From Chionis minor (lineage: Eukaryota > Chordata > Aves > Charadriiformes > Chionididae): DNA of 64,000 nt. Each line of letters opens with the position of its first letter. Position 1 is the first letter of the stretch. A program made the position numbers and the translations under genes. The stretch is from positions 826,601-890,600 of the forward strand of contig VZSF01006833.1 in assembly GCA_013398295.1 (NCBI GenBank). The letters are read 5' to 3'. The notes under the pieces are model-generated. The model had not been told where the DNA came from. It worked only from the letters and a program-made list of their open reading frames with translations, and made no database searches. Positions 49,533-60,480 of the stretch are shown here, piece after piece.

Positions 49533-51050
49533 ATATCAGGAACTGCCATATTGCATCAGACTTACAGTCCGTTCAGGCCACCTTTGTCTTTGCAGGGGCC
49601 AAAGCCAGCTGAGTCAGCAAACATACAGGGGTGTTGAAGGAGATGGGGCCAAGGAAGTCCATAATCACCGGAGTTTGACTAAAACCTTGGAATATTTATT
49701 CCTTCCAGCACAGTTTTTTATGTTGTTCAAAGGAGGGATATTTTTGTGGTCAATAAGAAAGCAAGTTCCTCTTTGGGTTTTACTAGACTATTGATCTTAA
49801 GACTGCTTTGCTGCAGAGTTCCACAGTCTTATCATGCACTGGATGAAAAATGGTTACTTTCTATCAGCTTTGAATTGATTATCTTTCATTTTCATTGAAT
49901 GTCTCCTTGGCAAAGGAGAACAGAGCCAGCAATCTGCCTTTTTGAGCAATTCATTATTTTATATGCTTTTATGTAGGCTTTCTAGGTCTTCTAATTTGCA
50001 AAGTCAACAATCCCAGTCTTTTCATTGTGATTTTACTTAAGTGACCTCTGTGCTCTTAATGATTTTCAACCTGTCTCTGAACATGTACTTTTTAATAACT
50101 TTTTTGAGATGACTGATTTGGGTACAATATTATAATGGCACATCATTATTTCATATACTGGCATTACGATTTTTCTTGTTATTAAATTGCATCTGCTTGT
50201 TTAATTGCAATTGCAGTCTTTGTTACATGGTCACAATTGTAACCGATCTCTTTCCTAACATAGTTTAAAGCAGCATGTGTTGTACGTGTAACTCAACTCC
50301 TTTCAGTTTGATGCATATTACTTTCCATTTCCCAGCGGCAAATTTTATTTGCTATTGTGTTCATTAAGCTAAGATCTGTATAGGTTAAGTTTCTTTGAGA
50401 ATCCCTGAAATGTTTCCTGGTCCTCAGTTATGTAAATAATATATTGTCATCTGCAAATTGAGATGCTTCACTGTTCATCTTCCTGTTCCAGGTGTTAATA
50501 GGTATGTTAAATAATGCCAGTGACAATGTAAAATCTCAAGGCATCTGCTGTTAAATTTTTAACTTGGCCATTAATTCTTACTTTGTTTTCTGTCTCTCAG
50601 CCATTTCTTAATTCACAGTGATACTTTGCCTCTGTATGACTTTCTAAGTTCAGTAGTAACATGTTATTCGCAACCCTGTCAAAAACTTTGTGTAATCAAA
50701 GGAATCTTTTCTCCTTTACCTGCTAATTTATCAACACATTCAAAGAATATTAATAGAGTGAGGCATAGTTTCTCTCTGCAGAATTTATGCTAATTAGATC
50801 TTATTTCTTATTATAGATTCTTATAATGATTTGTCATGTAGCATGTTATTCTATATGCAATGATTGTTTAAAAAATATATTAAGATATAGCACTTTCCAG
50901 TGTATAAATCTAACCTTTTCTAAAGTGTAGGGGCAGTGTCTGCAATCTCACAAAACTGTAATAGAGTAGCTACCTTGAAAGAGAGATTGTATATTTTGCT
51001 ATCGGCTCAGCTACTTTATTCTTAAAATCCTTGGAAGACTTCAACTATAA
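49533..51050 (-). mobile_element. Ancient CR1 LINE, ~1.5 kb, heavily decayed
   Basis: The + strand is collinear with the reverse complement of old amniote CR1. It starts with 'aactgccatattgcatcaga' at the 3' end. It then runs through 'gagttccacagtcttatcatgcactgg' type sequence (49818 on), 'caatcccagtcttttcat', 'tttttgagatgactgatttg' and 'ggcattacgatttttct'. Next come 'tgcatattactttccattt', 'tcatctgcaaattgagatgc', 'ttcttaattcacagtg', 'accctgtcaaaaactttgtg' and 'cattcaaagaatattaatag'. These are the reverse complements of RT-domain coding segments. No frame is open for more than a few dozen codons. It is one of the longest visible CR1 remnants here and clearly the most decayed. Both ends are approximate. 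Confidence 0.72.
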
Positions 51051-54000
51051 CCTCCTTTGTCCAGAAAGTCAATCAGTACAAAGAGAAAATCAGTACGAAA
51101 CGGAGTTTACAACACTGGTTCCCAAAAAGCGAAATGCACCTACAATAAAGCCGAGGCCTTGAGCAGAGCCCAAGGTAATAAAATCTATTGCTGACGAGAT
51201 AAATGTGATCCTTTCTCTGATCTGTCCTGTGCATCAGCCACCTTTAGAAAGAGGGATTGCAGCATCTGCTGTGGGAGTGCCTGGGAGTGCGAGCTCGTGC
51301 AAAATGCACGAGTCCACTTAGCAAAACACACCTTGAGTTGAGAGCACATACATTGCTGCCCCGCAGACCGCCCAGTCTGCCTACTAACCACCACGGAGAA
51401 TGCAGAAAGCTGGTGCTTTCCGGAAAGCAGAGCACTAACCTGTTTCCTTGGGAGAATATTTTCTCCTCACCTTCCCTGAACCGGGGCAACCAAGGTTAGC
51501 GATGGAGTTCCACCTGGGCTTCGCCATCGGAGATGTGATGGAGCATCCCGCTGGCTGGTTTTTGTCAGAAATGCTCTGATCTCCTCTTCAGCTCGAATTT
51601 CTTAATCTGTTTGGCCGCCTACTTTGCTCTTTTCCTGGGGAGGCCAAAGAGCTAAATTTGTGGTTGCTGTGAATGGTATTTTTGAGGAATGTTTTAAGAT
51701 GACCTACTGGACCCAGATATTTGGTCTAATAAAAAAATAATTTGTTGAATTACTTTTTAATCTTTCTTTCTGTATTTTAATTAATGTATATGGTGCCTAG
51801 AGCAAAGAAGGCCAGGCCCTTCCAATTAAATTGAAATTAATAGTAATAAAAAAATACAGAAGAAGACAGGAAATAAATCAGAAGCATAAGGATCGAAATA
51901 TATCACATTCTTCTTGGCTTTCTCTTACCATACGTAGGAGTGCTAAGTCCATGCCCGACTTAAAATACATTCTGGAACTTCGTCAATTTTCTACTAATGG
52001 AAAACTGTAGAACACCCCAACTCTGTGGTGGTCCCATGGCCACATGAAACTGGGTAATTATGACTTTCTCCAGCTGAGCTAGCCACTAGAAGGAAGATAC
52101 AGCTGTGTTTTAAATTTGCTACATCGTGTTTATTTTCTTGGGAGTTTTGTTTTGCTTCCCTGATTACTTTTTTATGACACAAATTATGCTGTTTCCAATC
52201 CAAAGGCCATCCTCATGTGTCTGAGAAGAGCCTCTCTGACATGAGTGGATCATCTTGTATGAATAAGAACATCTATTACAAACACTCATTTGTTATATTG
52301 GATCCTAAATGCTATTGAAGTAACAGTTGTCTCTATTGTGAAGAGAGGAGACTTGAAGTAAAGTAGTGGGACAAAAGATTATGTAAAAATAGAAAACCTT
52401 CTGTGTGAAATGTGTGTGCCAGGAAATTATTGTTCCCTTTTACACCAACCTTGACTTGCACAAACATGCAAACACAGAAATGATCACTCACAGTGTCAGA
52501 GGCTACCAGCAATGGGATGCTGAAAAAGACACCAGCAAAAATTAGTAACATCCCAAAAAACAACATAAGGTTTGCAGAACAACATATTGTGAAACTGTTT
52601 TGCAGTAACGTAAATTGTGAGTCTTCATGCCCCAAAGTAAAAGGAAATGTTCCTTTTTAAATCAGCACAAGAGAAGTTTGGAATATCTTAAGTAAAAGAC
52701 AGTGGTGATAGCAGTTACAAAACAGTAACTTATTGTAAAAATGTTCATATCTCACCGCCTAAAATGATAACATAAATCTGTTTTTAGGAATATAGATGTA
52801 ACTTGCTTTTCAGATTTGCTGAAAATATAACACACAGTGAAGTGTGTGTGTGTTCCCAAAAAGGGAGAGCAGATCTGTGTCCTGGAAGACCATATTCCTC
52901 GGTGAGGAACATATATCTCAAATTACTGCCTCTCAAAGCAATGTTCCTCCAGATTATTACACTGAGCCCTGCACATACTGGAGCCTGATAGGCTGAAGTT
53001 AAGGAATGTCTGGAGCAGAGGAAGTTCGAGTAGGAGTTGTTTGCGGGTTCTCCATACTCCAACTGATTTTGCAACTATTGGCATTAGATTTATGTAACTT
53101 CATTACAGACTGAGAAAATACAATACAAAGGTAATAACAAAAATTTAGTCTCTTTTACATGTTGTCTATGTACATACCTCTGAATTTCTTCTTCTTCCTT
53201 TCTTATGTTCTCTTTTGTTCTTCACAGCCTTCTTAAACTCCTTTCATGCTGTCTTAGCAATACAAACATGATATTTTCTGTCTCTGAAGCTCTTGTCATT
53301 TAGAGCATCCTTCCTATATCTCTTTGTCTTCTTGTTGCTTCTTCTAATTGCAAAAACATGTATTTTCTCCAGGCTCAGAAAAGCCTATTATTCAGCCACC
53401 CAGGACAACTTAACAACCAGCCTGGACAAATGTAATTTAATTACTTCTTCCTCACTGGCTAAGGTGCTAACCTACATTTAAAGATCTTGGGTGTTCTCCA
53501 ACCTCATGCTGCAAAGAAAACTAGCTTTCTCCTCAGTTTCTTTTAAGTGCTGCCTAACAGCAAGAAAAGAAAGGATGGCATTGTTCAACCAACCGTTTTC
53601 TCAGCTTCTACCTCTGTCTTGTTCGCCAAGTGTGTCTCCTTAGCAAAATAATGACAGCGCTGACATACGTTGCAGAAGAACCGGGAAAGCTACAGTTCCT
53701 TGCCAGAAAGCAAATTTGCAGATATTTTCTTTGGGAAAATCACCTGAAAAGAACATACCTAGCTTTTAATTGATCTTTAATTCTCTTTCAAAATGCAGAT
53801 TATTCTTGCAACTTAAGCTAACTCAAAAATAGGTTTTAAAACGTCACTTCCTTCTGGCCTTCTCTGCCAGTGGTGACTGCTCAGGGACCTTACCTAGAGT
53901 TTCAAGATCCAGTAGGAAGAAATCGATGACCGTATTTCCTTGCCCCTGTCATATCCACTAGGGACTCAGAGGTAACCTCCTTCCAATTCCTGGCCTCTCT

Positions 54001-54442
54001 ACAATGAAGGCAACAGTTACAGGGTACTTATCCATAAGAGATGAACTCTGATAGCTGAGTAAAACCCATTCCTGAAATGAGAAACCACTTAATCTATGAT
54101 AACCACTTTATTTCCAGAACCTGCAAGACAACTTGTCTGGTCAATTATCTTTAAGATGGGAAGAGGGTTATTTTGAAAACAAGATTTTATTTCCCTGATT
54201 CCCTCACCCAGGAAGGAAATTATAACTAAAACTAAAAATAGCTTAGAGTTTGCAGGGTCTGCCTTGGACTTTGTGGAGGAGAAATGGCAATTCATGTCAG
54301 TAATGTCCTCAGTAGCCTTGGTCAGTCCCTTGGGCTTTGTCAACCCCACAGCTCATGCAGTGCTTTAAATGGCACAGTTTGTAGCTGTTGTGAGTAGGCT
54401 GTCTTACATTATGATCAGAACCAGCGGCAAATGAGGGAAGGA
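51051..54442. other. Intergenic DNA, no certain gene
   Basis: Mostly AT-rich. There is an 8-bp hairpin (CTCGTGCA / TGCACGAG, 51294-51312). A reverse-strand stretch near 52484-52545 has a branch-point-like TACTAAT, a T-rich tract, an AG acceptor and a GTGAGT donor only 28 bases apart. This is noted as a weak microexon candidate. Confidence 0.4.
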
Positions 54443-54617
54443 TGGCTCTGAAGAGGGATCTGGACAGGCTGGATCTATGGGCCAAGGCCAGTGGTATGAA
54501 GTTCAATAAGGCCAAGTGCCGGGTCCTGCACTTGGGTCACAACAACCCCAGGCAGCGCTACAGGCTTGGGGAGGAGTGGCTGGAAAGCTGCCTGGTGGAA
54601 AAGGACCTGGGAGTCCT
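54443..54617 (+). mobile_element. CR1 LINE (CR1-Y-like), left part of a split copy
   Basis: Encodes in order [40 protein letters not shown] and [16 protein letters not shown], a segment of CR1 ORF2. The frame stops matching at the T of GAGTCCT (54617), where an inserted CR1 begins. The sequence that should follow is found at 54840. Confidence 0.92.
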
Positions 54618-54839
54618 CACATGAGGAGAAACTTCTTTCCTTTGAGGGTGGCAGAGCACTGGAACAGGCTGCCCAGAGAGGTGGTGGAGTCTCCGAGTCT
54701 GGAGATATTCCAAACCCGCCTGGACGCCATCCTGTGCAGCCTGCTGTAGGTGGACCTTCCCTGGTGGGGGGGCTGGACTAGATGATCTCCAGAGGTCCCT
54801 GCCAACCCCAGTGATTCTGTGGTTCTTTGATTCTGTGTT
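54618..54839 (+). mobile_element. Nested CR1 3' end inserted into another CR1
   Basis: Begins 'cacatgaggagaaacttc' and encodes [20 protein letters not shown] and [14 protein letters not shown]. It ends with 'actagatgatctccagagg' and tail repeats 'gattctgtggttctttgattctgtg'. Its final block (ATGATCTCCAGAGGTCC) differs from the host element (ATGATCGTAAAGGTCC), so it is another subfamily. It is 222 bp, severely 5'-truncated, in the same orientation as the host. Confidence 0.93.
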
Positions 54840-55492
54840 GGTCCACAGTCGGCTGAATATGAGCCAGCAGTGTGCCCAGGTGGCCAAGAAAGCCAACAGC
54901 ATCCTGGCTTGTATCAGCAATAGTGTGGTGAGCAGGCCTAGGGCAGTGATCATCCCCCTGTACTCACTGCACTGGTGAGGCCCCACCTTGAAGTCTGTGT
55001 TCAGTTTTGGGCCCCTCACTACAAGAAAGACATTGAGGTGCTGGAGCGTGTTCAGAGAAGGGCAACAAAGCTGGTGAGGGATCTGGGGAACAAGGAGGAG
55101 CGGCTGAGGGGACTGGGGTTGTTTAGCCTGGAGAAAAGGAGACTGAGGGGAGACCTTATCCCTCTCTATGACTATCTGAGAGGCGTGTGTAGTGAGGTGG
55201 GAGTTGGTCTCTTCTCCCAGGTAACAAACGACAGGACAAGAGGGAATGGCCTCAAGTTGCTCCAGGAGAGATTTAGACGTGTATATTAGGAAAATTTCTT
55301 CACCAAAAGTGTTATCAAGCGCTGGAACAGGCTGTCCAGGGAAGTGGTGGAATCGCCATCCCTGGAGGCATCTAAAAGATGTGTAGACGTGGTGCTGAGG
55401 GACACAGGTTAGTGGTGGTTTTGGCAGCGTTATGTTTATAGTTGGACTCAATGATCGTAAAGGTCCCTTACAACCTACATGATTCTGTGATT
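54840..55492 (+). mobile_element. CR1 LINE (CR1-Y-like), right part of the split copy
   Basis: Continues the host element exactly where it stopped: GGTCCACAGTCGGCTGAA follows GAGTCCT in CR1. It encodes [20 protein letters not shown] near the start, then [51 protein letters not shown] and later the 'ggaacaggctgtccagggaa' block and the 3' UTR, ending at 'gattctgtga'. Small frameshifts break the frame near 54970 and 55285. Together with 54443-54617 it makes about 828 bp of one element. Confidence 0.94.
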
Positions 55493-55579
55493 ATAGAATC
55501 ATAGAATCATAGAATGGTTAGAGTTGGAAGGGACCTTAAAGATCATCAAGTTCCAACCCCCCTGCCGTGGGCAGGGACA
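55493..55579 (-). mobile_element. CR1 3' terminal fragment, tail-to-tail with previous copy
   Basis: Starts ATAGAATCATAGAATCATAG on the + strand, then 'gttagagttggaagggacc', 'ttaaagatcatcaagttcc' and 'cctgccgtgggcagggaca'. This is only the last 87 bp of a CR1 in reverse orientation. It begins directly at the tail repeat of the preceding + strand CR1. Confidence 0.9.
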
Positions 55580-55924
55580 AATTCTATGATTTAAGAGCAC
55601 AGATCTGTCTCCCAGCCTGGATTCATAGGTGCATTTAAAATCAACCTTATTGAAATCAGTGGCATTTGGTCTTCTAAATGACTTGGTCTCGCTGGCTAGC
55701 TCCGGGCAGTTGGAGAAAAGTGCTCTGCAGAGCACCCTTCCAACCTGGTTCTTCACCCTCCTGCATTTGGGATCTGGACAGAGTACGCCAGAGCCCCTTC
55801 CAGCCTCCAGGCTGGGGTTTCCTTTATGGAGAGGATGTAGAGGGGAAGGGGCAGCGGCAGTGGGAGCATGCGGTGTGCTTCCCAAGCTTTCGGGCTCCCC
55901 CAGTTCAGACACAGGTCTTGTTCA
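55580..55924. other. Short unique spacer, nothing recognised
   Basis: GC-moderate, no exon or repeat that I can support. Confidence 0.45.
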
Positions 55925-56032
55925 CTCCTGTAAAAGGGGGATGCTAATACTGCCTTCTCAGTCTCACAGCTGTATGGGGAGGAAAAATCCATTAAAGGCT
56001 GTGATATGCTGATATACTATGGTTCTGGGAGT
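55925..56032 (+). mobile_element. MIR/CORE-SINE-like fragment, + orientation
   Basis: The 'cctgtaaaagggggatgcta' block followed by 'atactgccttctcagtctcacagc' and 'ccattaaaggctgtgatatgctg' is in the order of MIR-type 3' sequences (ctgtaaaatggggataata, cctacctcacaggg, aaagcactttgagat). Confidence 0.55.
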
Positions 56033-56317
56033 CACAGAAGTACCTAAGATAGACAGCTAATTGTTACAATTTTGGCAGTACATCCCATGATGAGGCACAC
56101 TGCGAGCTCTGTGAAAACTCATTTTTTAATAGATGATTTACTAAAGCTATTCAAAATATACAACTTTATTGTTTGGTGTATTCCAGAAGCCTAGAGGCCC
56201 AAATGGAGAGTGAGAGCCCATTGAGCTTCATGCTGTCCAAAATGATATCAAGAGATGTACACTCACTGCCCTGATGAGCTGAGTATATCAGCCGAGAACC
56301 GAGGATGTTTTGTCATT

Positions 56318-56432
56318 GCAGTTTTATTGATGAGCTGAGACTCAGGAATATGAAGTCTAACTCCCAAGGTCACACAGCAACACTCAGCACAGCTAGGACC
56401 CGAGTTCACAGCCATGCCAGGTCTGCGGGCTG
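56318..56432 (-). mobile_element. MIR/CORE-SINE-like fragment, reverse orientation
   Basis: The + strand reads 'gttttattgatgagctgaga', 'ctcaggaatatgaagtctaa', 'ctcccaaggtcacacagcaa' and 'ctaggacccgagttcacagc'. This is the reverse complement of the MIR core, where the known order is ttttacagatgaggaaactgaggc, cttgcccaaggtcacacagc, gccaggattcgaacccagg. The match is quite good for an old SINE. Confidence 0.7.
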
Positions 56433-59400
56433 GCACAAGGCTATCCTCCCGCTACTGTCTTGTTTTGTGTTGTTTTGTTTTTTTTTTTTTAAATGCAAAT
56501 AAATAAGTGCTGAATTCCAATCGCTCCCAGACGTTGTCAAAAGTATGCATAATTGATCATTGTTTTTCACTGCATTTTACTGGTTCTTTTGCTTGGAGTA
56601 TCTGTAGAGTGTGATGCGTTAAAAAGCATTAGAGGAGCCCGTAGTTATGTCTTGGTGATGTGATGAAGTGGCTACACCTATATGGCAAAATAAACAGTAC
56701 TGAGGGCTTTGAGTCTGCATGTGGCAAGATAGTACTGGTTCTCTAACACAGGATAGCTGCATCTGATATGCCTACTGGGAATGGACCACAGCCCATCTTA
56801 ACTCCCAAACTGGTCTGCAAGTTGTTTTTTTTGGGGGGATAAAGCTAGTTAGCTTCGGGCAAAAGCATGCCACGCACTGTTCACACCATTTAATGGGATA
56901 GATAATTGGGTTCCAGGGCCTGTGCCTCGACACTATTTAATTAGAAGTACAGGTATAGCCAACAGAGTGAGTTTAGATATCTTGAACGTAGATTCTTTTT
57001 GTCCTACGCGTACGCCATCCTCAGACAGCTCCTGTTGGGCTTCTGTACTTTAGATCAAGATTATGGCTGAAGGAGTCAATGCTGAGATTCATCCATATTC
57101 TCCAGGTGGCTCTGAAAAGCCAACCCAATTCTTAGGACAGAAAAAACAATCTAAAGAGAAAGAATATGAGATAATTTTAGACCTTCGGTGCTATGATTGC
57201 TTCAAGCGGTGCAAAGTTGTAATGAAAAACTATGTTCTCTTGTGCTCACACACAGGCATAGATACATGCAGAGAAAGTATGTAACAGATATAACAAGAAG
57301 CCTGGTGCTTGCTGGTAAAAAATGTCACATTTCATAGCTTTCACATAATAGCCATCTTTTTTGAAACTGAAATACAACATCCAAATGTCAGCCTACTCCA
57401 GGTATCTTCAAATCCCCGTGTGATTTTTTTATGTGTTATTGTTCACTATATTGCATTTTTCATTTCCACTTGCTGTGATATCATGGCATTTGATTTTGTT
57501 CTGGCCAAGAGGCCAAAAAGCTCAATTCAGTGTCAGGTGTCTCATTGGTCCATGGATTTGCCACTGAGACACCATGGATGATTGATGCAGCAAGTGTCCC
57601 ACCTTGCATGCAATAGGAACCCATAACCCCCACTAGGAACTCACTCTCCACCTGGTTTGGGGCCAGGAGTACAAATCTGTTCTCATGCTGATGTCTTCTG
57701 GCTCTGTGACCAAAAGCCTTAGTACATCTTTGTTTGAGGTTTTTTGGGTTGGTTTGGGGTTTTTTGGTTTGGGTTTTTTTTCCCCCCCTTAAAGTTTTAA
57801 TGTCAGGGGACCTTCTTTAATGCATTTCTGTCACAGGTGAAAGAAATGAGCTCCTTATTTATTTTTATGAGACTATATGTAGCTTTTTCATCCTCAGTTT
57901 TTGAGCAGTGACTAGTAACTTTATATATAAAGCAGCACGGCACTCCCCTCCTTCCACCCTTCTTAATGGAAAAGTAAATGCTTATTCTTTCCTTCTACCT
58001 GATGCATGCTTCAAAATACTATAAAGATATGAACGCGATGGAGTTTCTAAATTATAAAGCAGGAGTTCTTTTATATTACCGTGAATAACAACTGGAAATC
58101 TAGTTCTTTATAATAAGTTATTTATTCTCCATTTTGAGGTTTTATCCACACCCCGGGAGGTGGCCATGTATATTTCAACAGGTGCTGCATCAAGATTGCT
58201 ATGATACTCTCAAACCATATTAGATTGTATCCAGTGGAAAGAAATGAATTTGAGAGCAAGACTTACAGGCTGATGAAAAACGAAAATCTTTTCTCTTGTT
58301 GAATGCAAAATTTTCTATTAGGTTCATAGCTGTTATCAGCATCAGCCTCATGTAAATACATATTTATGATCTAATACACAGCGCTGACAGTATGTCTGGG
58401 AGAACAAGTATCTATGTAGTGTACCCTGGCCAGAAAATTTACAGAAGCTTTCAAAATCTTCTGAGAAACATGAACAATAGAGTTCAAAAGGGACTAAGGT
58501 GGTGGGCAGGGGGAGGCGTTGCAGTAGGATCACCACATGCCATGGGTATTTGCTTGCTTTGAAGGAAAAGTAAGCACACTTGTTTCTGATTCTGGAGGGA
58601 TGGAGGCATGGAAAAGAAACAGTATATGATCTTAAGGGGAGAGAGGACATGTGATGGTGGAGGAATTTTTTTTTCTAGATTGAGCGGCTCTTGATTTCCA
58701 GCAGATGCTGCGATCCCTCTAAACCACAACACTGTATTAAAAAAGAGGAAGTACGTTATTTTGAAACAGCCTCTAATGAGATGTGTGTTCAAGTTTCTGT
58801 GTATGGCTCATATAACCCACCTTACCAAAGTACATGAACATTTCATAGTCTTTGATGCTCTTTTCCTCTTAAACCTGGGAAAAGCTTTTGTCCTCATCAC
58901 TGCAGATGAAGCACACAGAAAGAAGGGGCTATTTCCAAGCAGTGACTTCGGATGGGGCATCTGATGCTCCTGACCCTGAGTCCCTTAGCCACGCTCCACT
59001 AGAGGTGCCAGTTCTCTTCTCGTGAAGTGCTCCCTTTCTCATGTAGTCATAACATGACCTGCAGAAGAGAATAACCTCTTGGAAAGCAAGTTGTCTTTTT
59101 TTTTCCAAGTAAAGCTTCAGCCCAGCAGCTTTAAACTTTTACCCAGAAAGTCCACTTCTGAGCCTGCTGGAATTTATTGCAGTAGATGCATAGAAAGGAG
59201 TACTGTAGAATGAGATTGCTGGGACCTTTCAGTCCTCCCACCAATACAGTCAGATTTTCTGCTCTTTCTCCTTTTATAGTTAGCTGCTTTTTATGCATAC
59301 GTATATCCACATACATACAAAATATGAAATATATAATCTAATTTTGATTTTAATTTGGTAAGTGCAGATGGCTCTGCTTCACAACAGCTAAGATCACAAG

Positions 59401-59499
59401 AATGATAACAGCAAAAGCCTTATGGCTCAGTTTGACAGAGTAGAGGAACCACTGTTTCTAGAGACCATTTTCTCCAACTGCCTGCATCTTTCCCAACAA
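56433..59499. other. Intergenic DNA, no gene recognised
   Basis: AT-rich with a T13 run at 56478-56490 and a G/T-rich simple stretch at 57733-57780. Open frames are short. Confidence 0.5.
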
Positions 59500-60480
59500 A
59501 TTCCTCAATCTGTATTGGACAGTTGGGGCAGGCTTCAAGATTAAGAATCTGAATATGCATCTGTAGGCAGATGCCTGTAGATACTAGGCCACTCTCTGTA
59601 ATCAGAGGGGAGGTAATCAACGCAGTCAGTGCAGCCTACAGAGCCATTCAGATGGCCAGCAGCTCGAAGAATGAATCAGTTGTCCATGCAGTCACCCAGA
59701 CACATCTGAAATGCTCTGGGGTATTGTACCTGCATAGGAAGGCTATGAGACTGCTTTGGATCCTGTGCCAGCCCAATGAGGATATCTTATATGGCATTTG
59801 ATGCCGATATATATGCCTGTTCAGCTGCCTAAGCATGGATGTCTGGTGCCATCTCAGGTGTGATGGGCTACCCTGAACTCCTCTTTCCTGTCACCTGTCT
59901 TATGGTGTGAGGGTCCAGACCAAGTTAGATGAGGTGTCTGGGATAGCAAGGAGCTGTCTGAGAAATCTGTGTTATAAGGAGCAGCAGCAGCAGCTCCCTA
60001 CCCTTCTCTTGGGAACTGCATTTAATTAGTCCCTGCTTGACCTATGTTGACCTATATGACCATGAGCCTGTGACTGGCCATCTAATCTGTTGATTCAGTC
60101 CCTGCCTCTGTCCTGGATCTACCTTATCACTGTGGTCTCATCTGCCAACCTGGGCTCTTGACTAACTCTCGTTACCATTGCTGGACCTGCTACGCTCACC
60201 TTGCTGGGGAACCATGGAGCCACCCCTTTGCTGGTGCAGTCTTTGCCCTGCCCATCCTGCTGTTAGCCTTGCTCCCAGCTCCCCTTCACTTGTGGGACAG
60301 CATCAGTCCTTGCTGCTCCCTGGTCCATGTGATGCATTGAATCCCTGGGACATCTCAGATAACACTGTTTAGACAACCGAGTTGGACTTCCACCTACTTT
60401 AGGGTGTACTAAATCACCCTCTAGGTGCCATTATCTGTACTGATTAAACAGGAATTTGTGTGCCCTTCCGAATCTGCAGA
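59500..60480. other. Unclassified old repeat-like segment
   Basis: Two parts can be told apart. 59500-59880 carries 'gtaggcagatgcctgtagat' and 'tgggctaccctgaactcc', with a feel of old amniote repeats. 59980-60400 is CT-rich, with repeated words such as 'cctatgttgacctatatgacc', and could be a decayed LTR. I see no coding frame, no TG...CA termini that I trust and no direct repeat pair. Confidence 0.25.

Noticed and set aside
54558..55451. 297-codon reverse frame across the CR1 cluster
   Set aside because: It is the antisense of the + strand CR1 copies, whose sense frames encode CR1 landmarks.
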